Shown one piece after another: positions 23,319 through 33,086 of a DNA stretch of 64,000 nt. The stretch's first letter is position 1, and every line of letters starts with the position of its first letter. The DNA is taken from contig NZ_FXLN01000004.1 in assembly GCF_900176635.1 (NCBI RefSeq), positions 1,508,231 to 1,572,230 of the forward strand, in the 5' to 3' direction. The DNA is from Clostridium merdae (GTDB lineage: Bacteria; Bacillota; Clostridia; Oscillospirales; Acutalibacteraceae). A model generated the notes under the pieces. It ran no database searches, was not told where the DNA came from, and was given only the letters and a program-made list of their open reading frames with translations. The position numbers and the translations under genes were made by a program.

Positions 23319-25358
23319 TTATTCTAAGGAAGTAAACAGTTGGCGAACCTCTGCCCGTAAACCGCGGTGCTCTGGCAGCTCCATCGCTGGGTCGCGGGTA
23401 AGCAGTTCTTTTGCTTCCCCCTGCGCTAGCTGCAGCAGTGCAAAATCGGCACTCATATCCGCTATTTTCAGTTCTGGTAAACCGTGCTGCCGTGCCCCAA
23501 AAAAATCACCCGGACCACGCAAGCGAAGGTCTTCATCCGCAATTCGAAAGCCGTCTGTGGTTTCGCACATCACACGCAAGCGCTTCTGTGCTTCCTCATT
23601 CTGTGCGTCCGAAACCAGAATGCAGGTAGATTTCTCGGTGCCACGCCCAATACGTCCACGAAGCTGGTGCAGCTGAGAAAGCCCATACCGCTCCGCATTT
23701 TCAATCAGCATCACTACTGCGTTCGGCACATCCACACCAACCTCTACAACCGTAGTAGAAACTAAAATATCGGTGCGTCCGGCAGTAAAATCCTCCATGG
23801 CACGCTCTTTCTCAGCAGGGCGCATTTTACCGTGAAGCACCCCTACTGTATTGGCAAAAAACCATTTCTCCTGAAGCTCTTTGGCATACTGGGTTACAGA
23901 CGCCATATCGCTCTCGCTGTCTTCTATGAGGGGGCATATGATATAACACTGCCGCCCGGCATCAATCTTTTTACGTAGAAAACCAAATGCACGGGCTCGC
24001 TTGGAGCTATCAATCACATACGTCTCTGTTTTTTGCCGCCCCGGCGGAAGCTCATTGAGTACAGAAAGCTCCAAGTCACCATAAATCATCAGCGCCAAGG
24101 TGCGCGGGATGGGTGTAGCAGACATAACGAGAATATGCGGATGATCCCCCTTTTGGGTAAGCGCAGCACGTTGCGCGACCCCAAAACGGTGCTGTTCATC
24201 CGTTACCACCAGACCGAGCCGACGAAACGCTACCGATTCATTTAAAATCGCATGGGTACCTACCAAAAGGTGAATTTTCCCCTCTTGCAACTCTTCCAAA
24301 ATCTCACGTCGCTTAGCAGCAGGAATCGAACCTGTGAGCAAAGCTACTCGCAGGTGAAACGGCTCTAACAATCCGCTCATGGTAGTAAAGTGTTGGCGAG
24401 CCAAAATTTCTGTGGGAGCCATAAACGCTGCCTGCATTCCAGAAGCAATTGCACTGTGGCAAAGCGCGGCTGCTACGGCAGTTTTACCGCTACCCACATC
24501 CCCTTGCAAAAGGCGATTCATGGGTGATTCCCCTTGCATGTCCCTCATACACTCCGCAACCGCTCTCTTTTGCGCATTGGTGGGTATAAACGGAAGAGAT
24601 TTAAAAAACTCCTCGGTGGCATCCACTTCCATATGCAATGAGGTTTGCTGACGACCGCGGCTTTTCATGCGTAACAAACCAAGCTGCAATATGAGAAGCT
24701 CTTCAAAAATCAACCTGCGACGTGCTTGCTCCAACGCTTCACGGTCTTTGGGAAAATGAATATTCTCTAAAGCAAGCCGCAGGCCGCACAGGCGGCAGGC
24801 TTCTCGCATTGGCTCCGGCAGTGGGTCTGGCAGTGGGTCTGGCAGTGGGTTTGGCAGCAATCCAAGAGCGGAGCGAACTGCGGAAGAAATTTGGCGAGAT
24901 GAAAGCCCGGCAGTTTGCCGGTATATCGGGCGCAACGGCAACGGTCGATTCGCTGGCATAAAATCGGGAGATGCCATCTCGCGGCGCAGGAGTGTGCCGG
25001 TTACTTTCCCGCGCAGGAGGTACTCTCTCCCCTCAACCAACAGTTCTTTTATATAACGATTGTTAAAATAGGTGATTAACGCATCGTGCTGGCCATCGGT
25101 TACCCGCAGCTTATAGAGCGTCATACCAGAGCGGATGCGCTGCTCCGACACTGCGGACACCACGGTAACACGAACCACACATACCTGCTCTGCCGGTGCC
25201 TGCGCCAAAGGTACCAGGTTGCTCCAATCCTCATAATCACGCGGATAAAGGCGCAGAAGAGCGCCGACCGTAGGCGCCCCCAGCTTGATGAACAGCTGGG
25301 AGCGCTTTTCGCCGACGCCCTTTAATTCAAGTATCTCTTTTTGAAACAACGATGCCAT
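23319..25358 (-). CDS. recG: ATP-dependent DNA helicase RecG
   Basis: 679 residues, full length. Branch migration of replication forks and Holliday junctions. N-terminal helical and OB wedge domain (LYPRDYEDWSNLVPL, then GKVTGTL), Walker A LLQGDVGSGKTAVA, DEQH box VVTDEQHRFGVAQR, motif III MSATPIPRTLAL, motif VI QLRGRIGRG, and the RecG C-terminal GPGDFFGARQHGLPELKIAD. Oddity: a 12-bp unit repeats four times at 24811-24858, adding a Pro-Leu-Pro-Asp spacer between the wedge and helicase parts. Start ATG is 23 bp after fakA, so the two form an operon. Confidence 0.96.
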   Translation of the reverse strand: MASLFQKEILELKGVGEKRSQLFIKLGAPTVGALLRLYPRDYEDWSNLVPLAQAPAEQVCVVRVTVVSAVSEQRIRSGMTLYKLRVTDGQHDALITYFNNRYIKELLVEGREYLLRGKVTGTLLRREMASPDFMPANRPLPLRPIYRQTAGLSSRQISSAVRSALGLLPNPLPDPLPDPLPEPMREACRLCGLRLALENIHFPKDREALEQARRRLIFEELLILQLGLLRMKSRGRQQTSLHMEVDATEEFFKSLPFIPTNAQKRAVAECMRDMQGESPMNRLLQGDVGSGKTAVAAALCHSAIASGMQAAFMAPTEILARQHFTTMSGLLEPFHLRVALLTGSIPAAKRREILEELQEGKIHLLVGTHAILNESVAFRRLGLVVTDEQHRFGVAQRAALTQKGDHPHILVMSATPIPRTLALMIYGDLELSVLNELPPGRQKTETYVIDSSKRARAFGFLRKKIDAGRQCYIICPLIEDSESDMASVTQYAKELQEKWFFANTVGVLHGKMRPAEKERAMEDFTAGRTDILVSTTVVEVGVDVPNAVVMLIENAERYGLSQLHQLRGRIGRGTEKSTCILVSDAQNEEAQKRLRVMCETTDGFRIADEDLRLRGPGDFFGARQHGLPELKIADMSADFALLQLAQGEAKELLTRDPAMELPEHRGLRAEVRQLFTSLE
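24811..24858 (-). repeat. 12-bp tandem repeat inside recG
   Basis: Four in-frame units of the pattern GGGTCTGGCAGT (plus strand), two of them identical, encoding repeated Leu-Pro-Asp-Pro. Slippage at this tract would change length without breaking frame. Confidence 0.85.
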
Positions 25359-25381
25359 GGCAGGTCTTCTCCAAACGGAAG

Positions 25382-27094
25382 TTATTCCACGGAAACGATA
25401 AAGTAGTACACCGGCTGACCACCGTCTACCAGCGTGACCTCAACGTCTCCGCCGATTTTCGATTTAATACGGTTATACGCATCCTGTGCCTGAATCTCCG
25501 TAATCCCTTTTCCATAAATCAATGTGACAAATGAAGTGGTACGGCTCACCATGGAACGGGTTAGCTTTACAACCGTATGCACGGGATCTTTCTCAATCAT
25601 TTCCAGCTTCCCGTTTTTGAGGCCGAGAATATCGCCCTCTTTAATGCGGTGACCACCAAACTCAGAATCACGCGCAGCAAAGGTTACTTGACCAGTTGCT
25701 ACGGAACCGGCAGCTTCCATCATCACCACAGTGTTACGCTCAACGCTAACCTCTGGGTCAAACGCCAGCATTGCAGAAAGCCCCTGCGGAATGGTGCGGG
25801 TTGGCAACACCACTACCTTGCGGTCTTTGACAAGGGGAACCGACTGCTCTGCCGCCATTATAATATTTTTATTGTTTGGCAGCACAATTACTGTTTTTGC
25901 CGGAGTAGCAAGAACCGCCGCCATAATATCATTCGTGCTGGGGTTCATGGTTTGGCCTCCGCTCACTACCTGTGAACAGCCAAGATCCATAAACAAGGAA
26001 CGCAAGCCATCACCTGCGGTGACTGCAACAAAACCGATTTCTTCTTCCGGCTCTGCAATCTGCGGTGCAGCGGGGCGTTCTTCTACCGGTGCCGAAGCCG
26101 CCTGATTGGCCTGATTCGCCTGATTTTTTTCCGCGGCTACACGGTGCTGCTCTTTCATGTTCTCAATCTTTACGGTGAGAAGCTGGCCGTATTCCAATGC
26201 CTTTTGCAGCGCATTACCCGGTGTTTCAGTATGCACATGCACCTTAATAATTTCTTCGTCATCTACTACGACTACGCAGTCGCCAATCCCCTCAAGGTAA
26301 GGGCGCAAATCATCCTGCGGGTCTGTATCTATTTCAGGGTCACGACCCACAATGAACTCGGTGCAATAGGTAAAGGTAATCTCTTGGTCAAATTCTGCCG
26401 CCACATTGCGGTGGAATTCCTCCGCGGCACTTATTACGCCCGCTGTATCCGAAGAAGATACGCTCTGCTCACTGTCCAAAATCACGCCGTCTTGGAACAC
26501 GGAAAGCATTCCCTCAAAAATAAGGCATAACCCTTTACCGCCCGCATCCACAACACCGGCTTTTTTCAGTACCGGTAAAAGCTCCGGTGTGGTTTCGAGC
26601 GCTTCGTTCGCACCTTTGCAAATTGCTGCCCAAACGCTCACAGCGTCGTCATCCAGCTCCGCAGAAACCTGTCCCTTTTCAAAGGCCACACGAGCCACTG
26701 TCAGGATGGTTCCCTCGGTTGGCTTCATAACGGCTTTGTAGGCGGCATCCACACCAAGACCCAGTGCCTTGCACAAGTCACTTCCCGTTGCCTGCTCCAA
26801 ACCCTCGAGCCCCTTTGAAAAACCACGGAACAGCAAAGAAAGTATAACGCCGGAGTTCCCGCGTGCGCCGCGCAGCATGGCAGAGGCGACCGTATGGGCA
26901 ACAGCGCCAATTCCAGTTTCGCCATCCAGCTTTTCCAGCTCCTTTGCAGCGGCTGAAATCGTCATAGACATATTGGTGCCTGTGTCCCCATCCGGAACCG
27001 GGAAAATATTTAGCCCATCTACAAGAGCTTTGTTCCGAACAATATGGTTGGCGCCAGATAAGATAGCGCTCTTTAATTCAGCTCCATTGATCAA
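25382..27094 (-). CDS. fakA: Fatty acid kinase FakA-like (DAK2 domain) protein
   Basis: 570 residues. N-terminal DAK2/DhaL kinase domain (NIFPVPDGDTGTNMSMT with metal-binding aspartates; ARGNSGVILSLLFRGFSKG), middle domain and C-terminal YloV/DUF1949-type part (GDGLRSLFMDLG, VSGGQTMNPSTNDI, VLPNNKNIIMAA). FakA phosphorylates fatty acids delivered by a FakB binding protein for use in phospholipids; no fakB is nearby. Start is TTG at 27092-27094 with GAGGAG upstream (spacing 11); no ATG fits. The alkaline-shock Asp23 gene usually found before this gene in Firmicutes is absent here. A low-complexity NQANQANQAAS linker lies near residue 325. Confidence 0.9.
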   Translation of the reverse strand: MINGAELKSAILSGANHIVRNKALVDGLNIFPVPDGDTGTNMSMTISAAAKELEKLDGETGIGAVAHTVASAMLRGARGNSGVILSLLFRGFSKGLEGLEQATGSDLCKALGLGVDAAYKAVMKPTEGTILTVARVAFEKGQVSAELDDDAVSVWAAICKGANEALETTPELLPVLKKAGVVDAGGKGLCLIFEGMLSVFQDGVILDSEQSVSSSDTAGVISAAEEFHRNVAAEFDQEITFTYCTEFIVGRDPEIDTDPQDDLRPYLEGIGDCVVVVDDEEIIKVHVHTETPGNALQKALEYGQLLTVKIENMKEQHRVAAEKNQANQANQAASAPVEERPAAPQIAEPEEEIGFVAVTAGDGLRSLFMDLGCSQVVSGGQTMNPSTNDIMAAVLATPAKTVIVLPNNKNIIMAAEQSVPLVKDRKVVVLPTRTIPQGLSAMLAFDPEVSVERNTVVMMEAAGSVATGQVTFAARDSEFGGHRIKEGDILGLKNGKLEMIEKDPVHTVVKLTRSMVSRTTSFVTLIYGKGITEIQAQDAYNRIKSKIGGDVEVTLVDGGQPVYYFIVSVE

Positions 27095-27265
27095 TTGTGT
27101 CGCATCTCCTCTTCAATAGATAATTTGGAAAGAGAAACTGCCTGAAAAGGCACTGCAGTTTCAGAAAATCACATTTATACAAATGAGAAAGCCCGTGGCT
27201 GCCTTTGCAAAAGCGCCGCAGAAGTATGGCGAACCGAATTCCCACCTGCTTATAATTATTTACAT

Positions 27266-27294
27266 ATTATAACATAATGTTGACCCGTATTCAA
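27266..27294 (-). promoter_or_regulatory. fakA-recG promoter
   Basis: Minus strand -35 TTGAAT (27289-27294), 17-bp spacer, -10 TATAAT (27266-27271). The leader of about 170 nt has no recognised element. Confidence 0.75.
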
Positions 27295-27351
27295 TCCATT
27301 TATTCCCGCTGGGCGCGGCAGACTTGAAAATATGGTATCGTCCCCTGTAAA

Positions 27352-27391
27352 AGAAATGCCACAGGATAAAAAAGCATCCTGTGGCATTTCT
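27352..27391 (-). terminator. spoVS terminator
   Basis: 16-bp perfect stem AGAAATGCCACAGGAT around an 8-nt loop, then TTTT on the minus strand; about 90 bp after the spoVS stop. Confidence 0.85.
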
Positions 27392-27481
27392 AAACGGAAT
27401 ATCAACCGAGCTTTTACCCGGATTTACTCCAACGCATTTGAGCCGATTCGGTAAAGCACCGAAAGATTTTGCGGCAGCACA

Positions 27482-27742
27482 TTACCTGGGCTCCACTATT
27501 AGTTTCATTGCAGTCCGCTCGTCACCATCAATATTGATACTGGCAAAGGCGGGGATACACACAATGTCGATTCCAGACGGTGCGAGATAACCACGGGCAA
27601 TCGCAATTGCCTTGATTGCCTGATTGGAGGCTCCTGCCCCTACCGCTTGTACCTCTACGGCACCGCTCTCACGAATCACACCTGCAATAGCCCCTGCTAC
27701 GGAATTGGGTGAGGATTTTGATGATACTTTTAATACTTCCAT
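27482..27742 (-). CDS. spoVS: Stage V sporulation protein S
   Basis: 86 residues starting MEVLKVSSKSSPNSVAGAIA, the nearly invariant SpoVS N-terminus, and containing GAGASNQAIKAIAIARGYLAP and IDIVCIPAF. It is an Alba-fold protein needed for spore coat and late sporulation steps in Bacillus. ATG at 27740-27742 lies eight bases after GGGAGG. Own promoter and terminator. Its presence marks the host as a spore former or close relative. Confidence 0.96.
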   Translation of the reverse strand: MEVLKVSSKSSPNSVAGAIAGVIRESGAVEVQAVGAGASNQAIKAIAIARGYLAPSGIDIVCIPAFASINIDGDERTAMKLIVEPR

Positions 27743-27776
27743 TTTCATAACCTCCCGCCTCTTAAGTTGCACTTCT

Positions 27777-27805
27777 ATCATAAATCAAAAACTATTTTTT
27801 GGCAA
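27777..27805 (-). promoter_or_regulatory. spoVS promoter
   Basis: Minus strand TTGCCA (27800-27805), 17-bp spacer, TATGAT (27777-27782). Fits sigma-A; I see no sigma-H type element. Confidence 0.65.
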
Positions 27806-27861
27806 GAGATTTTTGTTAATATAAATCATAATAAAATATAAGTTCGCGCAATATTTGTCGA

Positions 27862-28635
27862 TTATGTCGTTATTTGCACCCTTTCTACAGAAATTGCGTT
27901 TCCATTCCGCTCATTAATATGGAAAATTGCGCCATCCATTCGGCAAGCACCTTCGGCTATTTCGAAACGAACGGGCATGTGAGTGCGCAGCTTTTGAATG
28001 ATTAACTCGGGCTTCACACCAAGCACAGAGCGAATCGGCCCTGTCATGCCTAAATCGGAGAGAAATGCCGTTCCCTGTGGTAAAAGCTGTTCATCCGCTG
28101 TTTGCACATGGGTGTGCGTTCCGAATACCGCAGACACCCTACCGTCAAGATAATACCCCATTGCTCCTTTTTCTCCGGTTGCCTCTGCGTGAAAATCGAC
28201 CAAGCGAACCGGTGGGAGATTGGGATCGCTTAAAATGCGGTCCATTGTTGCAAAGGGACATTCCAGACTTTCTAAATACGAAACACCCATCACATTAATT
28301 ACAGCCACCTGCACACGGCCCATATCAACTATACACACGCCGTGCCCTGGTACACCACTGGGAAAGTTAGCGGGGCGAAGCAGTGTTTCGCAATCATCAT
28401 ACAGCTCATAGCTTTCTTTGCGGCGAAAGCTATGGTTACCGGTTGTTATCACATCTACCCCACTGGAAAATAAAAAATCTGCGGAAGCCGGTGTAACCCC
28501 GTTGCCATCTGCCGAGTTTTCTCCATTGGCAATTACCAAATCAATTTGTTTCTCCTTTTTCAGGCGAGGGAGCTGTTCTCTCAGGTACCGGCAGCCAATG
28601 CTACCAACTACATCACCGATTGCTAGAATATTCAT
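27862..28635 (-). CDS. ymdB: YmdB-family metallophosphoesterase
   Basis: 257 residues, usual length. MNILAIGDVVGSIGCRYLREQLP start, IANGENSADGNGVTP, DVITTGNHSFRR, VDFHAEATGEKGAMGYYLDG and FGTHTHVQTADEQLLP are diagnostic of TIGR00282 (YmdB/DRP0103), a dimetal phosphodiesterase acting on 2',3'-cAMP in vitro and affecting motility versus biofilm choice in Bacillus. It follows rny, the same order as in Bacillus rny-ymdB-spoVS, here with about 220 bp and a terminator between rny and ymdB. Confidence 0.95.
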   Translation of the reverse strand: MNILAIGDVVGSIGCRYLREQLPRLKKEKQIDLVIANGENSADGNGVTPASADFLFSSGVDVITTGNHSFRRKESYELYDDCETLLRPANFPSGVPGHGVCIVDMGRVQVAVINVMGVSYLESLECPFATMDRILSDPNLPPVRLVDFHAEATGEKGAMGYYLDGRVSAVFGTHTHVQTADEQLLPQGTAFLSDLGMTGPIRSVLGVKPELIIQKLRTHMPVRFEIAEGACRMDGAIFHINERNGNAISVERVQITT

Positions 28636-28783
28636 CCAATTTCACTCTTTCTATTCTAAAAAATGAGGCAAGCGCAGCGGCTTATTGCTGCTGCTTTGTC
28701 TATGTGTACGAAATTTTAATATATAGATATTGTACACCATCCTAGGAAAATAACACAATAGGAAAACAAAAAGGATAGAACAT

Positions 28784-28815
28784 AAAAAAAGAGAGGGAAC
28801 AAATTGTTCCCTCTC
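28784..28815 (-). terminator. rny terminator
   Basis: GAGAGGGAAC stem with GTTCCCTCTC and seven T residues on the minus strand. Confidence 0.9.
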
Positions 28816-28859
28816 CTGCTGCCAAAGGGTTCCCCTGGCAAGCGGTTCGCAAAAGCGCA

Positions 28860-30419
28860 TTATTTCGCGTATTCAATCGCTCGGCTTTCACGAATAATAT
28901 TAACCTTAATTTGTCCGGGGTACTCCAAATCCTGCTCAATCTTATCGCAGATTTCGCGAGCCAGTAATACCATGCGGTCATCGTTCACCACATCCGGCTT
29001 CACCATAATGCGAATTTCGCGGCCGGCCTGAATCGCAAAGCAACGCTCCACTCCATTGAAGGAGGATGCCACAGATTCCAGTTTTTCCAGCCTCTTAATG
29101 TAATTTTCCAGATTCTCTCGGCGAGCACCGGGGCGCGCAGCAGAAATGGCATCTGCCGCCTGTACTAGGCAGGCAATTACGGTTTTCGCTTCCACATCAC
29201 CGTGGTGAGCCTGAATCGCATGTACTACGGCTTCGCTCTCTTTGAACTTTCTCGCTACATCCACACCAATATCCACATGCGAGCCCTCAATCTCGTGATC
29301 AAGCGCCTTGCCAATATCGTGCAGCAAACCGGCTCTGCGTGCCAATGTTGGGTCAAGCCCAAGCTCAGACGCCATAATACCGGAAAGATACGCTACCTCC
29401 AGCGAGTGGTTTAATACGTTCTGACCATAGCTGGTGCGGTAACGCAGCCGTCCCAGCAGCTTAATCAGTTCGGGATGGATTCCGTTTACGCCGGCCTCAA
29501 TAACGGCACGTTCACCCTCTTGCTTAATGGTGGCATCTACCTCACGGCGAGCCTTCTCAATGGTTTCTTCAATGCGAGCGGGGTGAATTCGTCCGTCTGA
29601 AATCAAGCGTTCCAAAGCAATGCGGGCTACTTCACGGCGAACCGGCTCAAAGCAGGAAAGCGTGATGGCTTCTGGCGTATCATCAATAATCAGGTCAACA
29701 CCAGTCATTGTTTCAATGGCACGAATGTTGCGTCCCTCACGGCCAATAATTCGGCCCTTCATATCATCGTTCGGCAACGGCACAACCGAAATGGTTGCCT
29801 CCGCCACGTGGTCGGCAGCACAGCGCTGAATGGCCAGCGAGATAATCTCACGTGCACTATTCTCTGCTTCTTCTCTTGCCTGCTGCTCAAACTCACGTAT
29901 TTTAACCGCTTTTTCGTGCGTCAACTTGTCCTCAAGGCTTTTTAGCATATATTCCTTGGCCTGTTCCACAGTAAGACCCGAAATTCGCTCCAGCATATCA
30001 AACTGGCTCTTTTTCACGGCCTCTGCTTCTGCAAGCCTTTCATCCGCTTTTTTATTCTTGGAGTTGATCGCGTTCTCCTTCGACTCAAGCCCCTCTAGCT
30101 TTTTGTCCAAGGTTTCTTCCTTTTGCTGAATTCTGCGCTCTTGCCGCTGTACTTCTTTTCTGCGCTCGTTTAGTTCTCTCTCCGATTCCGTTCTTTGCCT
30201 GTGAATCTCATCTTTACCCTCAAGAATCGTTTCCTTTTTCTTTGCCTCAGCCGCTTTAATGGCATCGCTTACAATGCGCTTTGCCTCTTGCTCAGCTGAA
30301 CCGATCACAGATTCCGCAACTTTCTTTCTGTGGTTTACTCCCGCGAAAAAAGCAACTATCCCAAAAATAACAGCGCAACCAAGCGCTATTATCAAACATA
30401 ACCAAAGGGGAACATTCAA
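28860..30419 (-). CDS. rny: Ribonuclease Y
   Basis: 519-residue membrane-anchored endoribonuclease that starts bulk mRNA decay. Transmembrane helix (WLCLIIALGCAVIFGIVAF), a long Lys/Glu coiled coil (about residues 30-190), KH domain (VPLPNDDMKGRIIGREGRNIRAIE, with the GxxG loop), and HD domain with HDIGKALDHE metal ligands. Start codon is TTG (30417-30419) with AAGGAGG nine bases before; there is no usable ATG. Promoter at 30527-30556. Confidence 0.97.
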   Translation of the reverse strand: MNVPLWLCLIIALGCAVIFGIVAFFAGVNHRKKVAESVIGSAEQEAKRIVSDAIKAAEAKKKETILEGKDEIHRQRTESERELNERRKEVQRQERRIQQKEETLDKKLEGLESKENAINSKNKKADERLAEAEAVKKSQFDMLERISGLTVEQAKEYMLKSLEDKLTHEKAVKIREFEQQAREEAENSAREIISLAIQRCAADHVAEATISVVPLPNDDMKGRIIGREGRNIRAIETMTGVDLIIDDTPEAITLSCFEPVRREVARIALERLISDGRIHPARIEETIEKARREVDATIKQEGERAVIEAGVNGIHPELIKLLGRLRYRTSYGQNVLNHSLEVAYLSGIMASELGLDPTLARRAGLLHDIGKALDHEIEGSHVDIGVDVARKFKESEAVVHAIQAHHGDVEAKTVIACLVQAADAISAARPGARRENLENYIKRLEKLESVASSFNGVERCFAIQAGREIRIMVKPDVVNDDRMVLLAREICDKIEQDLEYPGQIKVNIIRESRAIEYAK

Positions 30420-30526
30420 ATTACGGACACCTCCTTGCTGTTAATTTTTCCATATTTTTTATTACTTTTGTTGTTAATTGGGTGCGTCAATCCCAAAGAT
30501 GTACCATCAGGCGCATCTTATTTCTA

Positions 30527-30556
30527 ATTGTATTACTTTTACAGCCCCTCTGTCAA
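30527..30556 (-). promoter_or_regulatory. rny promoter
   Basis: Minus strand TTGACA (30551-30556), 18-bp spacer, TACAAT (30527-30532). Confidence 0.8.
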
Positions 30557-30609
30557 GAAAATTGATTGCTATATGGTGCAAAATCGTGAAAAATCACGAA
30601 TCTGTTCAC

Positions 30610-30638
30610 TTGACAAGGACGATGGCGGGTGGTAGTAT
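30610..30638 (+). promoter_or_regulatory. thrS promoter
   Basis: TTGACA (30610-30615), 17-bp spacer, TAGTAT (30633-30638); divergent from the rny promoter. Confidence 0.75.
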
Positions 30639-30644
30639 GAAAAC

Positions 30645-30906
30645 AGAATACAGAAAAGCGTTGAAAAGAAGATCAAATTCAACATTTTTGCAGCAGAGAG
30701 CGCCCGTCATCGGCTGAAAGCGGGAGTGGCAAATGGAATTTCGATTACCATCTTGGAGCGCGCGCCGAATAACTGTTTGTTTAAGGCGTGACGGCAGGCA
30801 CCGTTATCGGCCATAAGGAGGGCAAAGCGTCTGTTTTGCCGAACCGGGTGGAACCGCGGGATTACAAGTCTCGCCCCAGGAGTATGGGGTGGGGCTTTTT
30901 TTATAT
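30645..30906 (+). ncRNA. T-box leader of thrS
   Basis: About 260-nt leader. The T-box sequence CGGGTGGAACCGCG (30845-30858) is nearly the canonical AGGGTGGNACCGCG and is followed by a terminator (CGCCCCA/TGGGGTGGGG, then T7, 30868-30906). Uncharged tRNA pairs with the specifier and the T-box to block termination. Likely specifier is the threonine codon ACC followed by A at 30747-30749; its placement in the Stem I loop is my reading and was not folded. Confidence 0.92.
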
Positions 30907-31009
30907 CCATTTTTCATATCAAAACAATATGGACGACTCCTTTCTTTATTAAAAGGAAAGTATAGTCGGTATATTTTGCAAACGAAAAACCAAATCAGGA
31001 GGAATCACC

Positions 31010-32950
31010 ATGATTAAAATAGCACTGAAAGACGATGTTCGAGAGTACGACTCTGGCATTACCGTCGCAGAAGTGGCAAAATCCCTTGGCGCAGGCCTTT
31101 ACAAGGCCGCTTGTGCCGGGCGTGTCAACGGCAAGGTTGTTGACTTGCGCACTCCCCTGCAAGAGGACTGTTCCGTTGAAATCCTCACCTTTGAGCAGGA
31201 AGACGGCAAGCAGGCCTACTGGCACACAACCTCTCATATTATGGCGCAGGCCGTAAAACGCTTGTTCCCTGAAGCAAAGTTTGCGATTGGCCCGTCAATT
31301 GAGCGCGGCTTCTATTACGACTTTGACCTCCCCCGTACCCTTACTCCCGAAGATTTACCCAAAATTGAAGCCGAGATGAAGAAGATTATTAAAGAAGGCT
31401 TGCCGATTGAGCGTTTCTTCCTATCTCCTGCCGAAGCGAAGAAGCTGATGGAAGAAAACGACCAGCCTTACAAAGTAGAGCTGATTGAAGAGCACGCAGA
31501 CAAGGGCGAAGATATTTCGTTCTATCGCCAAGGTGATTTTGTAGACCTTTGCGCTGGCCCTCACCTGCTTTCTACTGGCAGCATTAAAGCGGTTCGCTTA
31601 ACTGCGGCAACCTCCGCTTACTGGCGCGGCGATTCCAAAAATAAGGCATTGCAGCGTGTATACGGTATCTCCTTCCCCAAAGCTTCTGAACTTGAGGAGT
31701 ATTTGGCAAAGGTGGAAGAAGCCAAGAAGCGCGACCATAACGTACTTGGCCGCCAGCTGGAGTATTTTACCACAGTGGATTATATTGGTCAGGGTCTGCC
31801 GATTATGCTGCCCAAAGGTGCGCGTGTGCTGCAAACCCTCCAGCGCTTTGTGGAGGATACTGAGAAAAAGCGCGGCTACCAGCTAACCAAAACTCCGCTG
31901 ATGGCAAAGAGCGACCTGTATAAAATCTCCGGCCACTGGGATCACTACCGTGAGGGAATGTTCGTCATGGGTGATGAGGAGAAGGACAAGGAAGTTTTTG
32001 CACTGCGCCCCATGACCTGCCCGTTCCAATACCAAGTGTTCCTCAACCGCCAGCGCTCCTACCGTGATTTGCCGATGCGCTTGGGTGAAACCTCCACCCT
32101 GTTCCGCAACGAGGACTCCGGTGAGATGCACGGCCTGATTCGTGTGCGCCAGTTCACTATTTCGGAAGGTCACCTGATTTGCACTCCCGAACAACTCGAA
32201 GACGAATTCAGAGGATGTGTAGAGCTCGCCAACTTCATGTTGGAAACACTCGGTCTGCATGAAGACGTCAGCTACCGTTTCTCCCAATGGGATCCCAAAG
32301 ATACCAATAAATACATTGGTACACCAGAGCAATGGGACGAGGCGCAGGGCGTGATGGAGCGCATTCTAAACCACTTGGGATTACAGTATTCGGTTGGTGT
32401 TGGTGAAGCGGCTTTCTATGGTCCCAAGCTCGATATTCAGATTCGCAACGTGCATGGCAAGGAAGATACTCTCATCACCATTCAAATTGACCAGATGCTG
32501 GCTGAAAAATTTGGCATGGAATTTGTGGATAAGGACGGTGTGAAAAAGAACCCCTATATCATCCACCGCACCTCTCTTGGCTGCTATGAGCGTACCTTGG
32601 CACTGCTGATTGAAAAGTATGCCGGTGCACTGCCCATGTGGCTGATGCCCGAGCAAATTCGTGTACTACCCATCAGTGAGCGCCTGCATGACCAAGCAGA
32701 TGAAATTAAGAACCAGCTGGAAGAAGCCGGTTTGGAAGTTACCTGTGACCACCGCAGCGAGAAGATTGGGTATAAAATTCGCGAAGCTCAGCTTGAGAAG
32801 ATTCCCTATATGCTCGTGATTGGTGATAAGGAAGTGGAAAACGGTGTTGTTGCCGTTCGTAGCCGCCGCGATGGTGATATTGGTACCATGCCTTTGTCTG
32901 CCTTTATTGAGAAAGCAAAAGAAGAAGTTCGCTCTAAGGCGAAGCAGTAA
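31010..32950 (+). CDS. thrS: Threonine-tRNA ligase
   Basis: 646 residues, full length. TGS domain at the N-terminus (KDDVREYDSGITVAEVAKSL), editing domain with HTTSHIMAQAVKRLFPEA and the CAGPHL metal site, class II catalytic core (motif 2 ETSTLFRNEDSGEMHGLIRVRQF; motif 3 in HRTSLGCYERTLALLIE), and anticodon-binding domain at the end (VLPISERLHDQADEI). ATG at 31010 has AGGAGG. Controlled by the T-box; terminator at 32993-33030. Confidence 0.98.
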   Translation: MIKIALKDDVREYDSGITVAEVAKSLGAGLYKAACAGRVNGKVVDLRTPLQEDCSVEILTFEQEDGKQAYWHTTSHIMAQAVKRLFPEAKFAIGPSIERGFYYDFDLPRTLTPEDLPKIEAEMKKIIKEGLPIERFFLSPAEAKKLMEENDQPYKVELIEEHADKGEDISFYRQGDFVDLCAGPHLLSTGSIKAVRLTAATSAYWRGDSKNKALQRVYGISFPKASELEEYLAKVEEAKKRDHNVLGRQLEYFTTVDYIGQGLPIMLPKGARVLQTLQRFVEDTEKKRGYQLTKTPLMAKSDLYKISGHWDHYREGMFVMGDEEKDKEVFALRPMTCPFQYQVFLNRQRSYRDLPMRLGETSTLFRNEDSGEMHGLIRVRQFTISEGHLICTPEQLEDEFRGCVELANFMLETLGLHEDVSYRFSQWDPKDTNKYIGTPEQWDEAQGVMERILNHLGLQYSVGVGEAAFYGPKLDIQIRNVHGKEDTLITIQIDQMLAEKFGMEFVDKDGVKKNPYIIHRTSLGCYERTLALLIEKYAGALPMWLMPEQIRVLPISERLHDQADEIKNQLEEAGLEVTCDHRSEKIGYKIREAQLEKIPYMLVIGDKEVENGVVAVRSRRDGDIGTMPLSAFIEKAKEEVRSKAKQ

Positions 32951-32992
32951 CAAATTGGCATAATTTGCCATAATATTCGACCAATTTCTTTT

Positions 32993-33030
32993 GGGAGCCC
33001 GACAGAATTCGAGTTGGGCTCCCTTTTTTT
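32993..33030 (+). terminator. thrS terminator
   Basis: GGGAGCCCGAC with GTTGGGCTCCC (one G-T pair), followed by seven T residues. Confidence 0.9.
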
Positions 33031-33086
33031 ATTCTCTGTTTTTAGAGTTATGTAAACTAATAAATGATGTAGATTTCCACTTATTG

